From the NCBI GenBank assembly GCA_035705985.1, contig DASSVP010000120.1, positions 1 to 57,755 of the forward strand: a DNA stretch of 57,755 bases, written 5' to 3'. Below the pieces are notes generated by a model. The model worked only from the letters and a program-made list of their open reading frames with translations. It searched no databases and had not been told where the DNA came from. This document shows positions 16,344 to 25,429 of the stretch, piece after piece. The translations under genes were made by a program, and so were the position numbers. Position 1 is the stretch's first letter. Each line of letters begins with the position of its first letter. The DNA is from JACVRW01 sp035705985. Its GTDB lineage: Bacteria; Actinomycetota; Thermoleophilia; Solirubrobacterales; Thermoleophilaceae.

Positions 16344-17852
16344 TCAGGACATCGGTGCGGCCACCGCGTGGCGCGAGCGGCGCCGTACCTCGCGGATGGC
16401 GCGGGCCAGCCGCCTGACGCCCTCGTCGAGCTCCGGCGGGTCCAGCAGCGAGAACGAGAGCCTGAACGACGTCTGCGTGCGCCGCTCGGCGGTGATCGCG
16501 CCCCCGGGCGTGAACGCCACGCCGTGGCGGGCGGCCTCCGTGTAGAGCGCCCGCTCGTCGAGCGGCCGGTTCAGCGTCACCCACACGTGGTGCCCGCCGT
16601 GCGGAGGGTCGGCCTGGTACTCGCCGGGTAGGTGCCGCTCGAGCGCCGCGAGCAGCGCGTCGCGGCGCTCGCGGTAGAACGGCTGCGTCAGCTCGACGTG
16701 CTTGTCGTACGCGCCGGCGGCGAGCCAGCGCGCCGCCATGTGCTGGATCAGCGTGGTCGTGTGGAAGTCGCACTCGAGCTTCAGCGTGGCGATCCGGTCG
16801 CGCACGGGGCCTCGTGCCGCCACCCAGCCGGCGCGGAGGCCGCCGCCCACCACCTTCGACAGCGAGTTCACGTAGATCACGTGCGCCGGCGCCAGCTCGC
16901 GGATCGACCGCACCGGGTCGGAGTCGAAGCTCGCGTCCGCGTACACGCGGTCCTCGAGCACGAAGAAGTTCCGCTCGATCGCCAGCTCGGCGAGCCGCTG
17001 GCGCCGCTCCTCGGCGATGTCGCGGCCGGTCGGGTTCTGGCAGGCGGTCTGGAGCGCGACGAGCTTCACCTCATGCCGTGCGAGCAGGCGCTCGAGCTGG
17101 TCGACGTCGAAGCCGTCCTCGTCCACGGGGACCCCGATCACGCGCGCACCGGTTTGGCGCAGCGAGTCGAGCAGGCCCGCGAACGTCGGCGACTCCACCA
17201 CCGCGACGTCACCCGGCTCGAGCGTCGCGCGCGCGGTCAGGCTGATGCCCTGCTTCGCGCCAGACGTCACGATGATCTCGTCGGCGTCCTCGGCGAACCC
17301 GTACCTGCGCCCGCGCGCGGCGAGCTGCTCGCGCAACGCGTACAGCCCCTCGGCCGGCAGGTACGACAGCGCCTCGCCGCCCTCCTTGGAGAGCACGTCG
17401 AGCGTGATCGCGGCCAGCTCCTCGATCGGGTAGAGGCTCGGCGAGGGCCAGCCGACCGCGAGCGAGATCAGGTCGGGCTGGTCGGCGCTCGACATCACGT
17501 CGGCCAGGACCTGCTCCGAGTAGCTCAGCTCGTGCTCCGGCAGCGCGTAGACCTGCCAGTCGTCGCCGTGCTCGGCGCTGCCCGCGGGCGCGAGGCTGCG
17601 CACGAAGGTGCCGCGACCGACGCTCGCGGTCACGTAGCCCAGCTCCGCGAGCCGTCTGTACACGCGCGCCGCCGTCAGGTGGTTCACGCCCACCAGCTCC
17701 GCGAGCTCGCGCGTGGGCGGGAGCTTCTCACCCGGATCGAGCTCACCGGCCTCGATCGCGGCGGCGAAGCGGTCCACGAGCTGCTGGGTCAGCGAGGTCG
17801 CGCTGTTGCGGTCCAGCTCAGACAAATCGATTTTGTACGACCTTGTCGGCAT
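16344..17852 (-). CDS. MocR-family regulator (GntR wHTH fused to aminotransferase domain)
   Basis: 502 residues. A GntR winged helix (about 10-80: GEKLPPTRELAELVGVNHLTAARVYRRLAELGYV) is joined to a fold-type I PLP domain. The PLP domain contains IVTSGAKQGISLTARATLEPGD, CQNPTGRDIAEERRQRLA and, around the expected Schiff-base Lys, YVNSLSKVVGGGLRAGWV. Regulators of this family sense amino-acid or PLP-related ligands (PdxR, GabR). It lies back to back with a small conserved gene, and the space between them carries a direct repeat suited to a MocR dimer. The start ATG at 17852 sits inside that repeat region, which implies autoregulation. Confidence 0.92.
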   Translation of the reverse strand: MPTRSYKIDLSELDRNSATSLTQQLVDRFAAAIEAGELDPGEKLPPTRELAELVGVNHLTAARVYRRLAELGYVTASVGRGTFVRSLAPAGSAEHGDDWQVYALPEHELSYSEQVLADVMSSADQPDLISLAVGWPSPSLYPIEELAAITLDVLSKEGGEALSYLPAEGLYALREQLAARGRRYGFAEDADEIIVTSGAKQGISLTARATLEPGDVAVVESPTFAGLLDSLRQTGARVIGVPVDEDGFDVDQLERLLARHEVKLVALQTACQNPTGRDIAEERRQRLAELAIERNFFVLEDRVYADASFDSDPVRSIRELAPAHVIYVNSLSKVVGGGLRAGWVAARGPVRDRIATLKLECDFHTTTLIQHMAARWLAAGAYDKHVELTQPFYRERRDALLAALERHLPGEYQADPPHGGHHVWVTLNRPLDERALYTEAARHGVAFTPGGAITAERRTQTSFRLSFSLLDPPELDEGVRRLARAIREVRRRSRHAVAAPMS

Positions 17853-17870
17853 GATTGTCGGTACTACACT
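17843..17870 (+). promoter_or_regulatory. promoter with TTGTCGG direct repeat between MocR and the small gene
   Basis: Two exact TTGTCGG copies start at 17843 and 17855, 12 bases apart. The first also serves as a -35 (TTGTCG), with TACACT at 17865-17870 as -10 after a 16-base spacer. The -10 begins 12 bases before the ATG at 17877, so the rightward transcript is probably leaderless. Direct repeats are the usual MocR/PdxR target type. Confidence 0.55.
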
Positions 17871-17876
17871 AGCACT

Positions 17877-18191
17877 ATGGCTCATACAATGACGAATCTC
17901 ACCGTCCGCCGCTCCGCTTCGACCGATCATGCGGATCTGGCTCGACTCGCCGCGCTCGACAGCGGGAGCCCGCCGAGAGGCCCCGCGCTGATTGCGGAAG
18001 CCGACTCGCGAATGCTCGCGGCGCTCCCGCTCGGCTCCGGCCGCGCGATCGCGGATCCGTTCGAGCCGACCGCGGAGATCGTGGCGCTGCTCGAGCTGCG
18101 GCGTGCGCAGATCGGCGGCGCGACGAGCGCCTCTCACGGCCGCCCGAGCCGCCTCCGCGGCCTGCTGCGCGGCCGCCTGTCGCACGCGTAG
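17877..18191 (+). CDS. small conserved protein, unknown function
   Basis: 104 residues. It begins MAHTMTNLTVRRSASTDHADLARLAALDSGSPPRG and has the central segment LIAEADSRMLAALPLGSGRAIADPFEPTAEIVALLELRR, ending in a basic tail. The pattern of a substrate-proof loop followed by A-L-P-L-x-x-G-R-A-I-A-D resembles a truncated GNAT-like core, and I recall similar short proteins as frequent in Thermoleophilia. No function is known to me. It is controlled from the MocR divergent region and followed by a strong hairpin. Confidence 0.75.
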   Translation: MAHTMTNLTVRRSASTDHADLARLAALDSGSPPRGPALIAEADSRMLAALPLGSGRAIADPFEPTAEIVALLELRRAQIGGATSASHGRPSRLRGLLRGRLSHA

Positions 18192-18233
18192 GAACGCCGA
18201 GAGGCGTAGGGGCTCCAACCGACGGCCCCGCTC

Positions 18234-18276
18234 GAACGGCGCCGGTCCACCTCCCCCTCGGACCGGCGCCGTTCGC
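18234..18276 (+). terminator. strong 16-bp stem hairpin
   Basis: CGAACGGCGCCGGTCC pairs perfectly with GGACCGGCGCCGTTCG around an 11-base loop, 43 bases after the small gene's stop. No T tract follows, as is usual for high-GC actinobacterial terminators. Confidence 0.75.
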
Positions 18277-18652
18277 TGGCTGTCCGACCGAGCCGCTTCA
18301 GCTCCGGCCGGCCCTCGAAGCAGGCGGCGGAGGAAGCGCTGCGTCCGCGGCTGCCCCGGCTCGGAGCGGACCGCGCCGGCGCCCCCGCGCTGCGCGATGC
18401 GGTGCTCGTGGAGGACGCAGACTCGTCCGAGCCCTTCAGTACCTCGCCCCGCATCCGACCTCTTGGAGGAGCGGGAGTCGGCGTGCCGGGTCGGGAAGAT
18501 CGCCCGCGCCCTGACATGGCACGGCGCGGTCAGCTCGTCCGGGCCGGGCGAGGTGGACGAGAAGTGGCTCTCCGGTGCGTCGGAGGCCCTGCTCTCGCTG
18601 CTACAGGACACCTGGCTCGGTCGCGCCTGAGCCGCGAGTAGGCGAGCGACGC
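18277..18652. other. intergenic stretch without a recognisable gene
   Basis: About 375 bases between the hairpin and the VOC gene. Open frames exist on both strands but their translations are Arg/Pro/Ser-rich and none has a credible start with family resemblance. A short segment reading GKIARALTWHGAVSSSGPGEVDEKWLSGASEALLSLLQ in one forward frame looks more protein-like and could be a remnant, but I cannot assign it. Confidence 0.4.
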
Positions 18653-19045
18653 TCAGAAGTCCGCGCGGCCGGCGAAGTGCTCGCCGACCTCTGGCCGCGT
18701 GAGCTGGTACAGCCCGAGCCGCTGGCCGCCGGGGCTGCGGAAGGTCGCGCACGGGCCCAGTGGCAGCTCCACCCGGTGCTCGAGCGTCAGGCCGCGCGCG
18801 CCGAGCTCCACGAGCGTTTTGTCGAGGTCCGATACGCGGTGCAGGAACAGGGGGGCCTCACCCGCGAGGTGACCGGCGAGCACGAAGCGAGGCCCCTCGG
18901 AGCCGATCGCGACCTCGGCCACGCGAGTGCCCATGGCCTCGATGGCGAACACCACCCGCGCGCCAAGCACGTTGCGGTAGAACCCGACATCGGCCTCGAC
19001 ATCCCGGCTCGGCACGTACAGGACGTCGAGGGCCTCGATCGCCAT
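18653..19045 (-). CDS. VOC (glyoxalase/bleomycin-resistance fold) protein
   Basis: 130 residues from ATG 19045. It has the vicinal oxygen chelate pattern: ALDVLYVPSRDVEADVGFYRNVLGARVVF at the N-terminus, then APLFLHRVSDLDKTLVELGARG and a C-terminal ATFRSPGGQRLGLYQLTRPE. The final SPxGxxxxLYQ is typical. Substrate unknown; members act as dioxygenases, isomerases or ligand-binding resistance proteins. It is the last of a leftward group with the GNAT and unknown genes. Confidence 0.85.
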   Translation of the reverse strand: MAIEALDVLYVPSRDVEADVGFYRNVLGARVVFAIEAMGTRVAEVAIGSEGPRFVLAGHLAGEAPLFLHRVSDLDKTLVELGARGLTLEHRVELPLGPCATFRSPGGQRLGLYQLTRPEVGEHFAGRADF

Positions 19046-19120
19046 GGACTGATCATCCCAAGACGGCGCGGGCAATCGCGCGGCGCCGAGGCGGCTTCGC
19101 TTCCGCCTCGTGCACGCCCG

Positions 19121-20023
19121 CTAGACGAGCTTCTTCTCGTAGGTCACCCAGCCGAGCGCCGGCGTCATCCCCGCGCGCTCGTAGAGACGGAACGCGCCGG
19201 TGGCGCTCGCCGCGTCGACCCCGAGCCCTACCGTGTGCTCGCCGCGCTCCCAGAGGCGCCTGAACGCGTCCCGGAGGAGCGCCGCGCCCACCCCCCGCTC
19301 GCGCCACGGGCGGCGTGTGAAGAGCGCGGCGACGAAGCCGCCGCCGTAGGTATCGCCCATGCAGATCGTGCCCGCGGCGATCTCGTCGCCTGCGCGGACG
19401 ACGCACCAGAGCGTGGGGTCGAAGCGCTCGCTTGCGAGGTGGACATTCGACCACCATTCGAAATCGCGCGGGGTGTAGTCCCACGAGTCGGCGAACGCCT
19501 CCTGCTGCGCGGCGTGGAACTCCCGCGCGTCGCGCTCCGGCTCGAACGGGACGACCCGCAGGCCGGCCGGCCACTCGGGTGCGGGCGGCGGCACGTCGAG
19601 CTCGATGCGCATCTCGCGGAAGACGCGCACGGCGGTGTAGCCGAGCGACTCGAGCAATTCGCGCGCGGCGGCGTCGGCCTCGAGGGCGTGGTTCTGGATT
19701 CTCCGCGCCCCGCCGCTGACCGCGTCGTCCTCGAGCGAGGTGGCCATCAGCCTCCCGATGCCGCGCCCGCGCGCCTCCGGGTGCACGTATCCCTGCACCC
19801 GCCAGACCTCGCCGCGCTCGCTCACCGCGCCGTAGGCGACGATGCGCCCGCCGTCGCGGACGACGCGTGTGTCCCGCTCCACGTCGAGCTCACGCCACTC
19901 CTCCTCGAGGTCGGCCTGTGTGTAGGTGCTCGGGCCGTACAACGACGACTCGAGCGCGGCGACGACCTCGGTCAATTCCGCCGCGTCGGCGGTGACGGCG
20001 GGCGTGATGGAGAAGCGCTCCAC
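19121..20023 (-). CDS. tandem GNAT acetyltransferase
   Basis: About 300 residues with two GNAT domains. In the first, VQGYVHPEARGRGIGRLMATSLED is the acetyl-CoA loop. In the second, AALFTRRPWRERGVGAALLRDAFRRLWERG plays this part, followed by GAFRLYERAGMTPA. Tandem GNATs of this kind include mycothiol synthase (MshD) and aminoglycoside-type acetyltransferases, but motifs here are too general to choose. A GTG at 20023, two bases after the TGA of the upstream gene, is the likely start and implies coupling. An upstream ATG at 20056 would overlap that gene by 32 bases. Confidence 0.83.
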   Translation of the reverse strand: MERFSITPAVTADAAELTEVVAALESSLYGPSTYTQADLEEEWRELDVERDTRVVRDGGRIVAYGAVSERGEVWRVQGYVHPEARGRGIGRLMATSLEDDAVSGGARRIQNHALEADAAARELLESLGYTAVRVFREMRIELDVPPPAPEWPAGLRVVPFEPERDAREFHAAQQEAFADSWDYTPRDFEWWSNVHLASERFDPTLWCVVRAGDEIAAGTICMGDTYGGGFVAALFTRRPWRERGVGAALLRDAFRRLWERGEHTVGLGVDAASATGAFRLYERAGMTPALGWVTYEKKLV

Positions 20024-20024
20024 G

Positions 20025-20894
20025 TCAACGCGCCCTCGTAACGCGCTCGAGCGCACGGCCCGGCGGCGGCATCTTCCGTGTGCGCCATACGTGTCGCTGC
20101 TCGAACGGCCACGCGTAGATCGGGCTGCCGTCGCGCACCAGCTCCAGGAGGCGTGGCTCCGCGAGCTCCTCGGCCGACCACTCGTACAGGCATGGCAGCC
20201 GCGGGACGATCACCGCATAGTCGAGCACCCGGCCGAGATGCTGCTCGTCGGCGATGTAGCGCTCCACGTCGAGGGCGAGCGGATAGCGGTTCGGCAACAC
20301 GCGGCGCAGCGAGAGGAAGGCGCCGGCCATACCCAGCCGCGGGTCGCCGAGCAGGCGCCCAAGCGGAGCGAGCCGGCCAAGCGCTAGGCGCGGCGCCCCC
20401 GCGAGTGAGTGGGCGTACAGCACCCGCGCCAGCGCGACGTTCATGAAGAAGCGCTCCGGGGCACTCTCCGCCTCGGCAACGTCTCGGTGCTCCAGGTATG
20501 CGGCCACGATGCTCGCGTTGTGAGCCCGATACCAGTTGCGGCCCGTCGGCTTTGCGGCGAACTCCAGCCAGAGCCGCACGGCCCGCGACGACGGCTCGCC
20601 CGGCGAGCCACCGAGGTGAGCCACCGTTTCGCATCCGTCGCGCAGCAGTCGCTCGTTGACCGCGCGCCACCAGACGCTGCCGGGCGGCGACGCGTCAAGC
20701 GGATTCAGCACACCGCGGCGCGCCTGCCAGCGCATGAACGACAGCGCCGCCCGCCGAAACGGCAGGTGTCGCGGCGCGCGGCCGGTCGGCCCGCGGAACA
20801 CGCGCGCCATCAACGCGAGGCGCGCGGCCGGGTCGTCGCGCACGGCCGCGACCTGCGCCCGGGCCACGGCGAGCGCGCCCGCGTCGTCGGTCAT
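20025..20894 (-). CDS. conserved protein of unknown function
   Basis: 289 residues from ATG 20894 (MTDDAGALAVARAQVAAVRDDPAARLAL). It is mainly helical, with SFMRWQARRGVLNPLDASPPGSVWWRAVNERLLRDG in the first third and FFMNVALARVLYAHSL, LGRLLGDPRLGMAGAFLSLRRVLPNRYPL and IYAWPFEQRHVWR later. There is no signal peptide and no clear membrane helix. I recall similar proteins in Solirubrobacterales, without a name. Translation of the GNAT gene is probably coupled to it. Confidence 0.75.
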   Translation of the reverse strand: MTDDAGALAVARAQVAAVRDDPAARLALMARVFRGPTGRAPRHLPFRRAALSFMRWQARRGVLNPLDASPPGSVWWRAVNERLLRDGCETVAHLGGSPGEPSSRAVRLWLEFAAKPTGRNWYRAHNASIVAAYLEHRDVAEAESAPERFFMNVALARVLYAHSLAGAPRLALGRLAPLGRLLGDPRLGMAGAFLSLRRVLPNRYPLALDVERYIADEQHLGRVLDYAVIVPRLPCLYEWSAEELAEPRLLELVRDGSPIYAWPFEQRHVWRTRKMPPPGRALERVTRAR

Positions 20895-20931
20895 CGCGAG
20901 AGTGATACTGCACCTTACGACCCGCCATCGC

Positions 20932-21213
20932 CTAGGCCGGTGTCGTCGCCGGCTCAGGCAGGCCCTGCGCGTGCTCCGAGTCGATCTCGAAGTACGTGTT
21001 GTCGCTCGAGTCTTCGAGCGTCGTATCGACGTAGTCCCGCACGGAAGCCACCGATCCCGCCTCCCAAACGCAGGTTGCCGTGGTGAGGTCATTGCTGGGA
21101 CAGAACTGCCGCGGCAGCACGCCCGCCGGGGCTTTGGACGGATCGCCCAGTTCCTCGCCCTGTGATGAGAACGCCCGAGCGTCCTTGACGCGATGCACTA
21201 TCGCTACGTACAT
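20932..21213 (-). CDS. small protein with ferredoxin-like (ABM/EthD-like) character
   Basis: 93 residues starting MYVAIVHRVKDARAFSSQGEEL. It contains two cysteines (FCPSNDLTTATCVWEAGSVASVRDYVDTTL) and an acidic C-terminus. The alternation of short strands and a helix around V-A-S-V-R-D-Y-V is like small stress-responsive alpha/beta barrels, but I cannot assign a family with certainty. The 5' end points at the LuxR-type gene, with which it shares the short upstream region. Confidence 0.7.
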   Translation of the reverse strand: MYVAIVHRVKDARAFSSQGEELGDPSKAPAGVLPRQFCPSNDLTTATCVWEAGSVASVRDYVDTTLEDSSDNTYFEIDSEHAQGLPEPATTPA

Positions 21214-21255
21214 GATTCACCTCCCCTCGATCGTTCGCAGACCTGCAGGAGCGAG

Positions 21256-21789
21256 ATGACGTACCGCCAGACACCGTCGCTTCCACGGTGGGAGGGCAGG
21301 GAGACGCTGCCGTCCGCGGTCGTGGCGGTGGCCAGGCGGGCGCTGCGGACCGCTGGCGGGGTCGACGCCCCGGGCGAGATCGCGCTCGCGAGAGTGCTGT
21401 CGCGGACAGGTCGCTGGATCGTGCTCCACGGCGCAGCACTCGTGTCCGACGGCGCGCGGCGCGCGGCGGTGATCATCGAGCCTGCCCATCCGGGCCGGAT
21501 CGTGCCGATGCTGATGGACGCGTACGGGCTGAGCGAGCGAGAGCAGGAGATCACCTGCCTCGTCCTGCAGGGCGCCGCGACCACAGAGATCGCCGAGCGA
21601 CTCTTCCTCTCCGCCCACACCGTGCAGGACCACCTCAAGAGCGTGTTCGAGAAGACCGACGTACGCGGTCGGCGCGAGCTCGTCGGAAAGGTGTTCTTCA
21701 CCTACTACGAGCCGCGCTTGCGCGACAACGAGCGACGGGTGAGTACCGGGAGGCCCGTTCGCGGCGGTCCCTCACCGGCGACGGGCTAG
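21256..21789 (+). CDS. short LuxR-type HTH regulator lacking the N-terminal sensor domain
   Basis: 177 residues from ATG 21256. Residues 20-105 match the end of a PAS/GAF-like sensory module (RVLSRTGRWIVLHGAALVSDGARRAAVIIEPAHPGRIVPMLMDAYGLSEREQEI). The LuxR helix-turn-helix follows (TEIAERLFLSAHTVQDHLKSVFEKTDVRGRRELVGKVFF). Related proteins that I recall run to about 350-400 residues with a full GAF-like domain in front. Here that part is missing and no matching sequence lies upstream, where the divergent small gene begins. It may be a shortened but working regulator. Confidence 0.82.
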   Translation: MTYRQTPSLPRWEGRETLPSAVVAVARRALRTAGGVDAPGEIALARVLSRTGRWIVLHGAALVSDGARRAAVIIEPAHPGRIVPMLMDAYGLSEREQEITCLVLQGAATTEIAERLFLSAHTVQDHLKSVFEKTDVRGRRELVGKVFFTYYEPRLRDNERRVSTGRPVRGGPSPATG

Positions 21790-24700
21790 TGCGCCATGGT
21801 GGCCGCTTCCGCCCAGCTGTCCATGCCCAGATCACGGTAAATCGAGACAGCTGCGGCGAGCAGCTCGCGCGCCCGCTCATGGTCGCCGGGTTGGTCACGT
21901 CCGAGCAGCATGCGGGCGTAGTCGTGCTGGGTGTGGGCTAGCCACGGGCGGGCGCCGACCCTGGCGTTGATCACGATCGCGTCCTCGAAATATCGGGTCG
22001 CCTCGTCCCACCGCCCGGTGGTCGTGGCGAGGATGCCGAGGTAGCGCGCGACCGGGCCGAGCGGAGCCTCCCCGGCGGCCATCGCGTGCACACGCGCGTA
22101 CGGTGCCAGGAGCCGGTGGAGGACCGCAGCTCGGTCCCGGTCGTGCAGGTAGGCCGCGACCTCGGCGAGAATCGAGAGGCAGAACAGCCACTCGCTGTCC
22201 CGCGGCAGGGCGGCGAAGTCCGCCTCCGCGAGCTCGTCGAATGCGCGTCGCGCCTCCTGCTCGTGTCCGAGCGTGCATTCGAGCAGCACGATCAGACAAC
22301 GAAACGACCTGTAGCCCGGGTACCTACAGACCGCGTCTCGAATGAGGTCCTCGACCTCCGCCAGGCGACCCTGCGCGCGCCGCAGGATGAACATCGCCAA
22401 TCGGTGCGAGCAATCGGCGTCGGAGCTCCGAGCGTCACCCGCTCGCAGCGCCTGCTCTTCGAGTCGCTCAGCATTGGCGAAATCTCCCCGGAACAGCGCC
22501 CAGAGTGCGTTCTGCATGGCGCCCTGCCACTGCGGCGCTGCCTGCGCGAGCTGCCTGGCAAGAGCGTCATAGGCAGTGTCCATGGTCTCGGCCTCGTCCG
22601 CGAGTGTGAGCCAGGCCACGATGCCCTTCAGGGTGAGGGCATCGAGGGCGGCGTCGGCCGAGCCGGTCTCCTCTGCCAGTCGGCCCACCTCCTCTGCAAT
22701 CGCGACCAGCCCGTCGACGTCGGGTCCCCAAGTAGCCATGAAGTGGCTCGTGAGCGCAAAGACGAGCGTTTCCTTGTCGCCAAGCCGGCGAGCGATCTCC
22801 ACCGCCTCTCGGCTCAAAGACGACCTGGGCTCGAGCGACGGCTCGTCCCGCAGCGCGCCCGCGAGGCGCGCGAGCAGCCTGGCCCTGAGCGTCGAATCGT
22901 TCTCGCCGAGCGCTCCCGAGGCCTCTTCGAGCAGTGGCACGAGCCTGCTGTCGCCCGCGGCTCGCTGCCAAGCCGAGTTCCCGCCGTAGCCGAGCGCGGC
23001 GCGGGCGAAGATCTGCGGCAGGTGCGTGTTCCTGGCGACATCACAGGCCGCCAGGAACATCTCCTTGGCGTCCATCATGCTTCCGGCCTTGGCGAAGGCA
23101 TCGCCTCCCGCGATGAGCAGCTCGGCGCGCGTCGTGGGCTCGACCGGCCGCTTGCCGAGCGCCTCGAGGGCCAACTGGAATAGCCGCGCGGCCTCCTCGT
23201 AGGCGAGCAGCTCGAGCGCGCCGTCGGCGGCTTGACGGGCGTATCGGAGAGCCTTGTCCCGATCGCCTGCGGCGATCGAATGGAGTGCGAGCTCGGCGAG
23301 GTGCGACCCGGGCCGCTCGGCGTTGAGTTGCTCGAGCGCCGTGACGGCGAGCTCATGCAGCCGCAGGCGGCGGGCGCTTGTGAGCCCGTCGTAGAGTGTG
23401 TCGCGAATGAGCACGTGCGCAAAGCGCACGCGCCCGGGAGAACCGGGCACGTCCGAGATGATGCGCGCGTCGCTCGCCTCGTCGAGCCATCCGAGCAGCT
23501 CATCGTCCGAGACGCCGCCCAGGCGGCCGAGCACGTCGAGTGCGAACTCACGGCCCAGCACCGAGGCGAGCACCAGGACTCGATTGCACTGATCAGAGAG
23601 GTGGCCGAGTCGGCGGGCGATCACGTCGCGGACGCTCTGCGGGATCGCCAGCCGCGATTCGTCGGGAGATTGGGACGGCGTGCCCTCGACGGCGAGCAGG
23701 CGGACGATCTCGCCGACGAAGAGCGGATTGCCCTCGCTCTGCCCGTGCAGCGCCGCCGCGAGCCCTGGTGACAGGATCTCCGACGCGGTTAGCTCGAGGT
23801 ACTCGGCCACCTCGGACTCGCTGAGGCCTCGCAGTGCGAGCCGGCGGGTCACCGGTTCGCGGCCTACCTCGGCGAGCATCTCGGTTAGAGGCTGTCCCGC
23901 CGCCGGGTCGGCATCTCGACAGGCGACGAGGACGAACAGGCGGGTCGAGCCAAGCTCGCGCGCGAGGAACCGCAGCAGCAGCAGCGAGGGCGCATCGGCC
24001 GCGTGCAGGTCGTCGAGAACCAGCACGATGGGGCGCTGTTCGCACGCGTTGCGCAGGAACTCGACGGCCGCGTCGAAGAGGCGGAAACGCGCCCCTTCCG
24101 GCTCGAGCGCGGACGGCGGCGGCAGATCCGAGAAGCGTTGGCGCAACTCGGGGACAATCTGGGCAAGCTCCGGGGCTCCCGCCCCGAGCTGCGCGCGGAG
24201 CGCCGCAGCATCGCTGTCGCGGACGTAGGGACGTAGGGCCTGCGTCCAGGGCCAGTAGGCCGGGGCGCCGCCCGCCTCCCAGCAGCGACCAACGAGCACG
24301 CGCGCCCCGCGCTTCTTGGCGTGGGCGATCAGCTCGTCGGCGAGACGGCTCTTGCCGATGCCGGGCTCACCGACGAGCAGGAACAGCCGCCCCCTGCCGG
24401 CGAAAGCATCACCGAGACCCCCAACGAGCTGCGCCAGCTCGCGCTCGCGCCCCACAAACGCGTTGCCGGGGGCCTGCGCCGCAGCCTCACCCTCCGCCGG
24501 CTCCGCTACCACCGCGAGGTGCAGTCCCGGATCCTGGGCGAGTATCGCCCGTTCGAGCTCGCGCAGCCGCTCGCCGGGTTCGATGCCCAGCTCCTCAACC
24601 AGTGTCCGGCGCGCGTCCTGGTAGGCCTGCAGCGCCTCGGCCTGGCGGTCGCAGCGGTACAGCGCGAGCATCAGCTGCGCGCGCAGCCCCTCCCGGTAGG

Positions 24701-25277
24701 GGTGCTCTGCGATCAGCGCCTCGAGTCGGCCGACCACCTCGGCGTGGCCCGCGAGCGCGAGCTTCGCCTCGATGAGCTGCTCCTGCGCCGTGAGGCGCAG
24801 GTCGTCGAGCCGGGCTATTTCGCGCTGGGCGAACGGCTCATAGGCGAGCTCTGCCAGCGCCGCGCCGCGCCAGAGCGACAGCGCCTCCTCGAGCACCGAA
24901 ACGGCGGATCGCGCGTGGCCGCCGGCCAGCTCGCTCCGCCCCTCGGACACGAGTCGCTCAAAGCGGTGGGCGTCTACACGGTCGGGATCGAGCCTCAGCT
25001 CGTAACCGCGCTCGCGCGTGACCACCACGCCGGCCGAGCGGGGGCCGGTCTCACCCGTCAGCGCCTTCCGCAGGCGGGAGATCTGCATCTGCACGGTCTT
25101 GGCGGCCCTGGCGGGTGGACGCTCGCCCCAGAGCTCGTCGATCAGGCGATCTGTGGCGAGCGTCTCGTTGGGATGCAGCAACAACAGCGTCAACAGCGCT
25201 CGTTGCTTGCTCCCCCCGAGTGTGATCGGGCGGCCCTCGTCGAGGACCTCGAGCGGGCCGAGGATTCGGAAGTCCAT
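21786..25277 (-). CDS. SARP/BTAD-type transcriptional activator with AAA ATPase and TPR region
   Basis: 1163 residues from ATG 25277 (MDFRILGPLEVLDEGRPITLGGSKQRALL). Order of domains: OmpR-like winged helix (1-95, AAKTVQMQISRLRKALTG), bacterial transcriptional activator domain (about 100-245, ending ELGIEPGERLRELERAIL), AAA/NACHT-like ATPase (about 270-620; Walker A GEPGIGKSRLADEL, Walker B RPIVLVLDDLHAAD), then helical TPR-like repeats to the C-terminus. Proteins of this build (AfsR/AfsR-like, LAL-type) switch on pathways in response to signals sensed by the repeat region. The target is not evident. The 3' end overlaps the LuxR gene by 4 bases in convergent orientation. Confidence 0.92.
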   Translation of the reverse strand: MDFRILGPLEVLDEGRPITLGGSKQRALLTLLLLHPNETLATDRLIDELWGERPPARAAKTVQMQISRLRKALTGETGPRSAGVVVTRERGYELRLDPDRVDAHRFERLVSEGRSELAGGHARSAVSVLEEALSLWRGAALAELAYEPFAQREIARLDDLRLTAQEQLIEAKLALAGHAEVVGRLEALIAEHPYREGLRAQLMLALYRCDRQAEALQAYQDARRTLVEELGIEPGERLRELERAILAQDPGLHLAVVAEPAEGEAAAQAPGNAFVGRERELAQLVGGLGDAFAGRGRLFLLVGEPGIGKSRLADELIAHAKKRGARVLVGRCWEAGGAPAYWPWTQALRPYVRDSDAAALRAQLGAGAPELAQIVPELRQRFSDLPPPSALEPEGARFRLFDAAVEFLRNACEQRPIVLVLDDLHAADAPSLLLLRFLARELGSTRLFVLVACRDADPAAGQPLTEMLAEVGREPVTRRLALRGLSESEVAEYLELTASEILSPGLAAALHGQSEGNPLFVGEIVRLLAVEGTPSQSPDESRLAIPQSVRDVIARRLGHLSDQCNRVLVLASVLGREFALDVLGRLGGVSDDELLGWLDEASDARIISDVPGSPGRVRFAHVLIRDTLYDGLTSARRLRLHELAVTALEQLNAERPGSHLAELALHSIAAGDRDKALRYARQAADGALELLAYEEAARLFQLALEALGKRPVEPTTRAELLIAGGDAFAKAGSMMDAKEMFLAACDVARNTHLPQIFARAALGYGGNSAWQRAAGDSRLVPLLEEASGALGENDSTLRARLLARLAGALRDEPSLEPRSSLSREAVEIARRLGDKETLVFALTSHFMATWGPDVDGLVAIAEEVGRLAEETGSADAALDALTLKGIVAWLTLADEAETMDTAYDALARQLAQAAPQWQGAMQNALWALFRGDFANAERLEEQALRAGDARSSDADCSHRLAMFILRRAQGRLAEVEDLIRDAVCRYPGYRSFRCLIVLLECTLGHEQEARRAFDELAEADFAALPRDSEWLFCLSILAEVAAYLHDRDRAAVLHRLLAPYARVHAMAAGEAPLGPVARYLGILATTTGRWDEATRYFEDAIVINARVGARPWLAHTQHDYARMLLGRDQPGDHERARELLAAAVSIYRDLGMDSWAEAATMAH

Positions 25278-25429
25278 ATCGGTGGCGCGAGCCGGGTGAA
25301 CCCAACGTACAGCACCCTCGAGGGCCCGCCAGCGGGCGCCCACGCGCCGTTACCGGGCTGTGAGCGAGATGTGACCGCTGCCCCGGATCATCGCCACCGA
25401 CGCCGCCCCCCACCACACAGGAGGCAATC

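Noticed and set aside
18234..18276. Insertion-sequence terminal repeat or CRISPR repeat
   Set aside because: A single perfect hairpin directly after a gene with no second copy and no transposase or spacer array; a terminator fits better.
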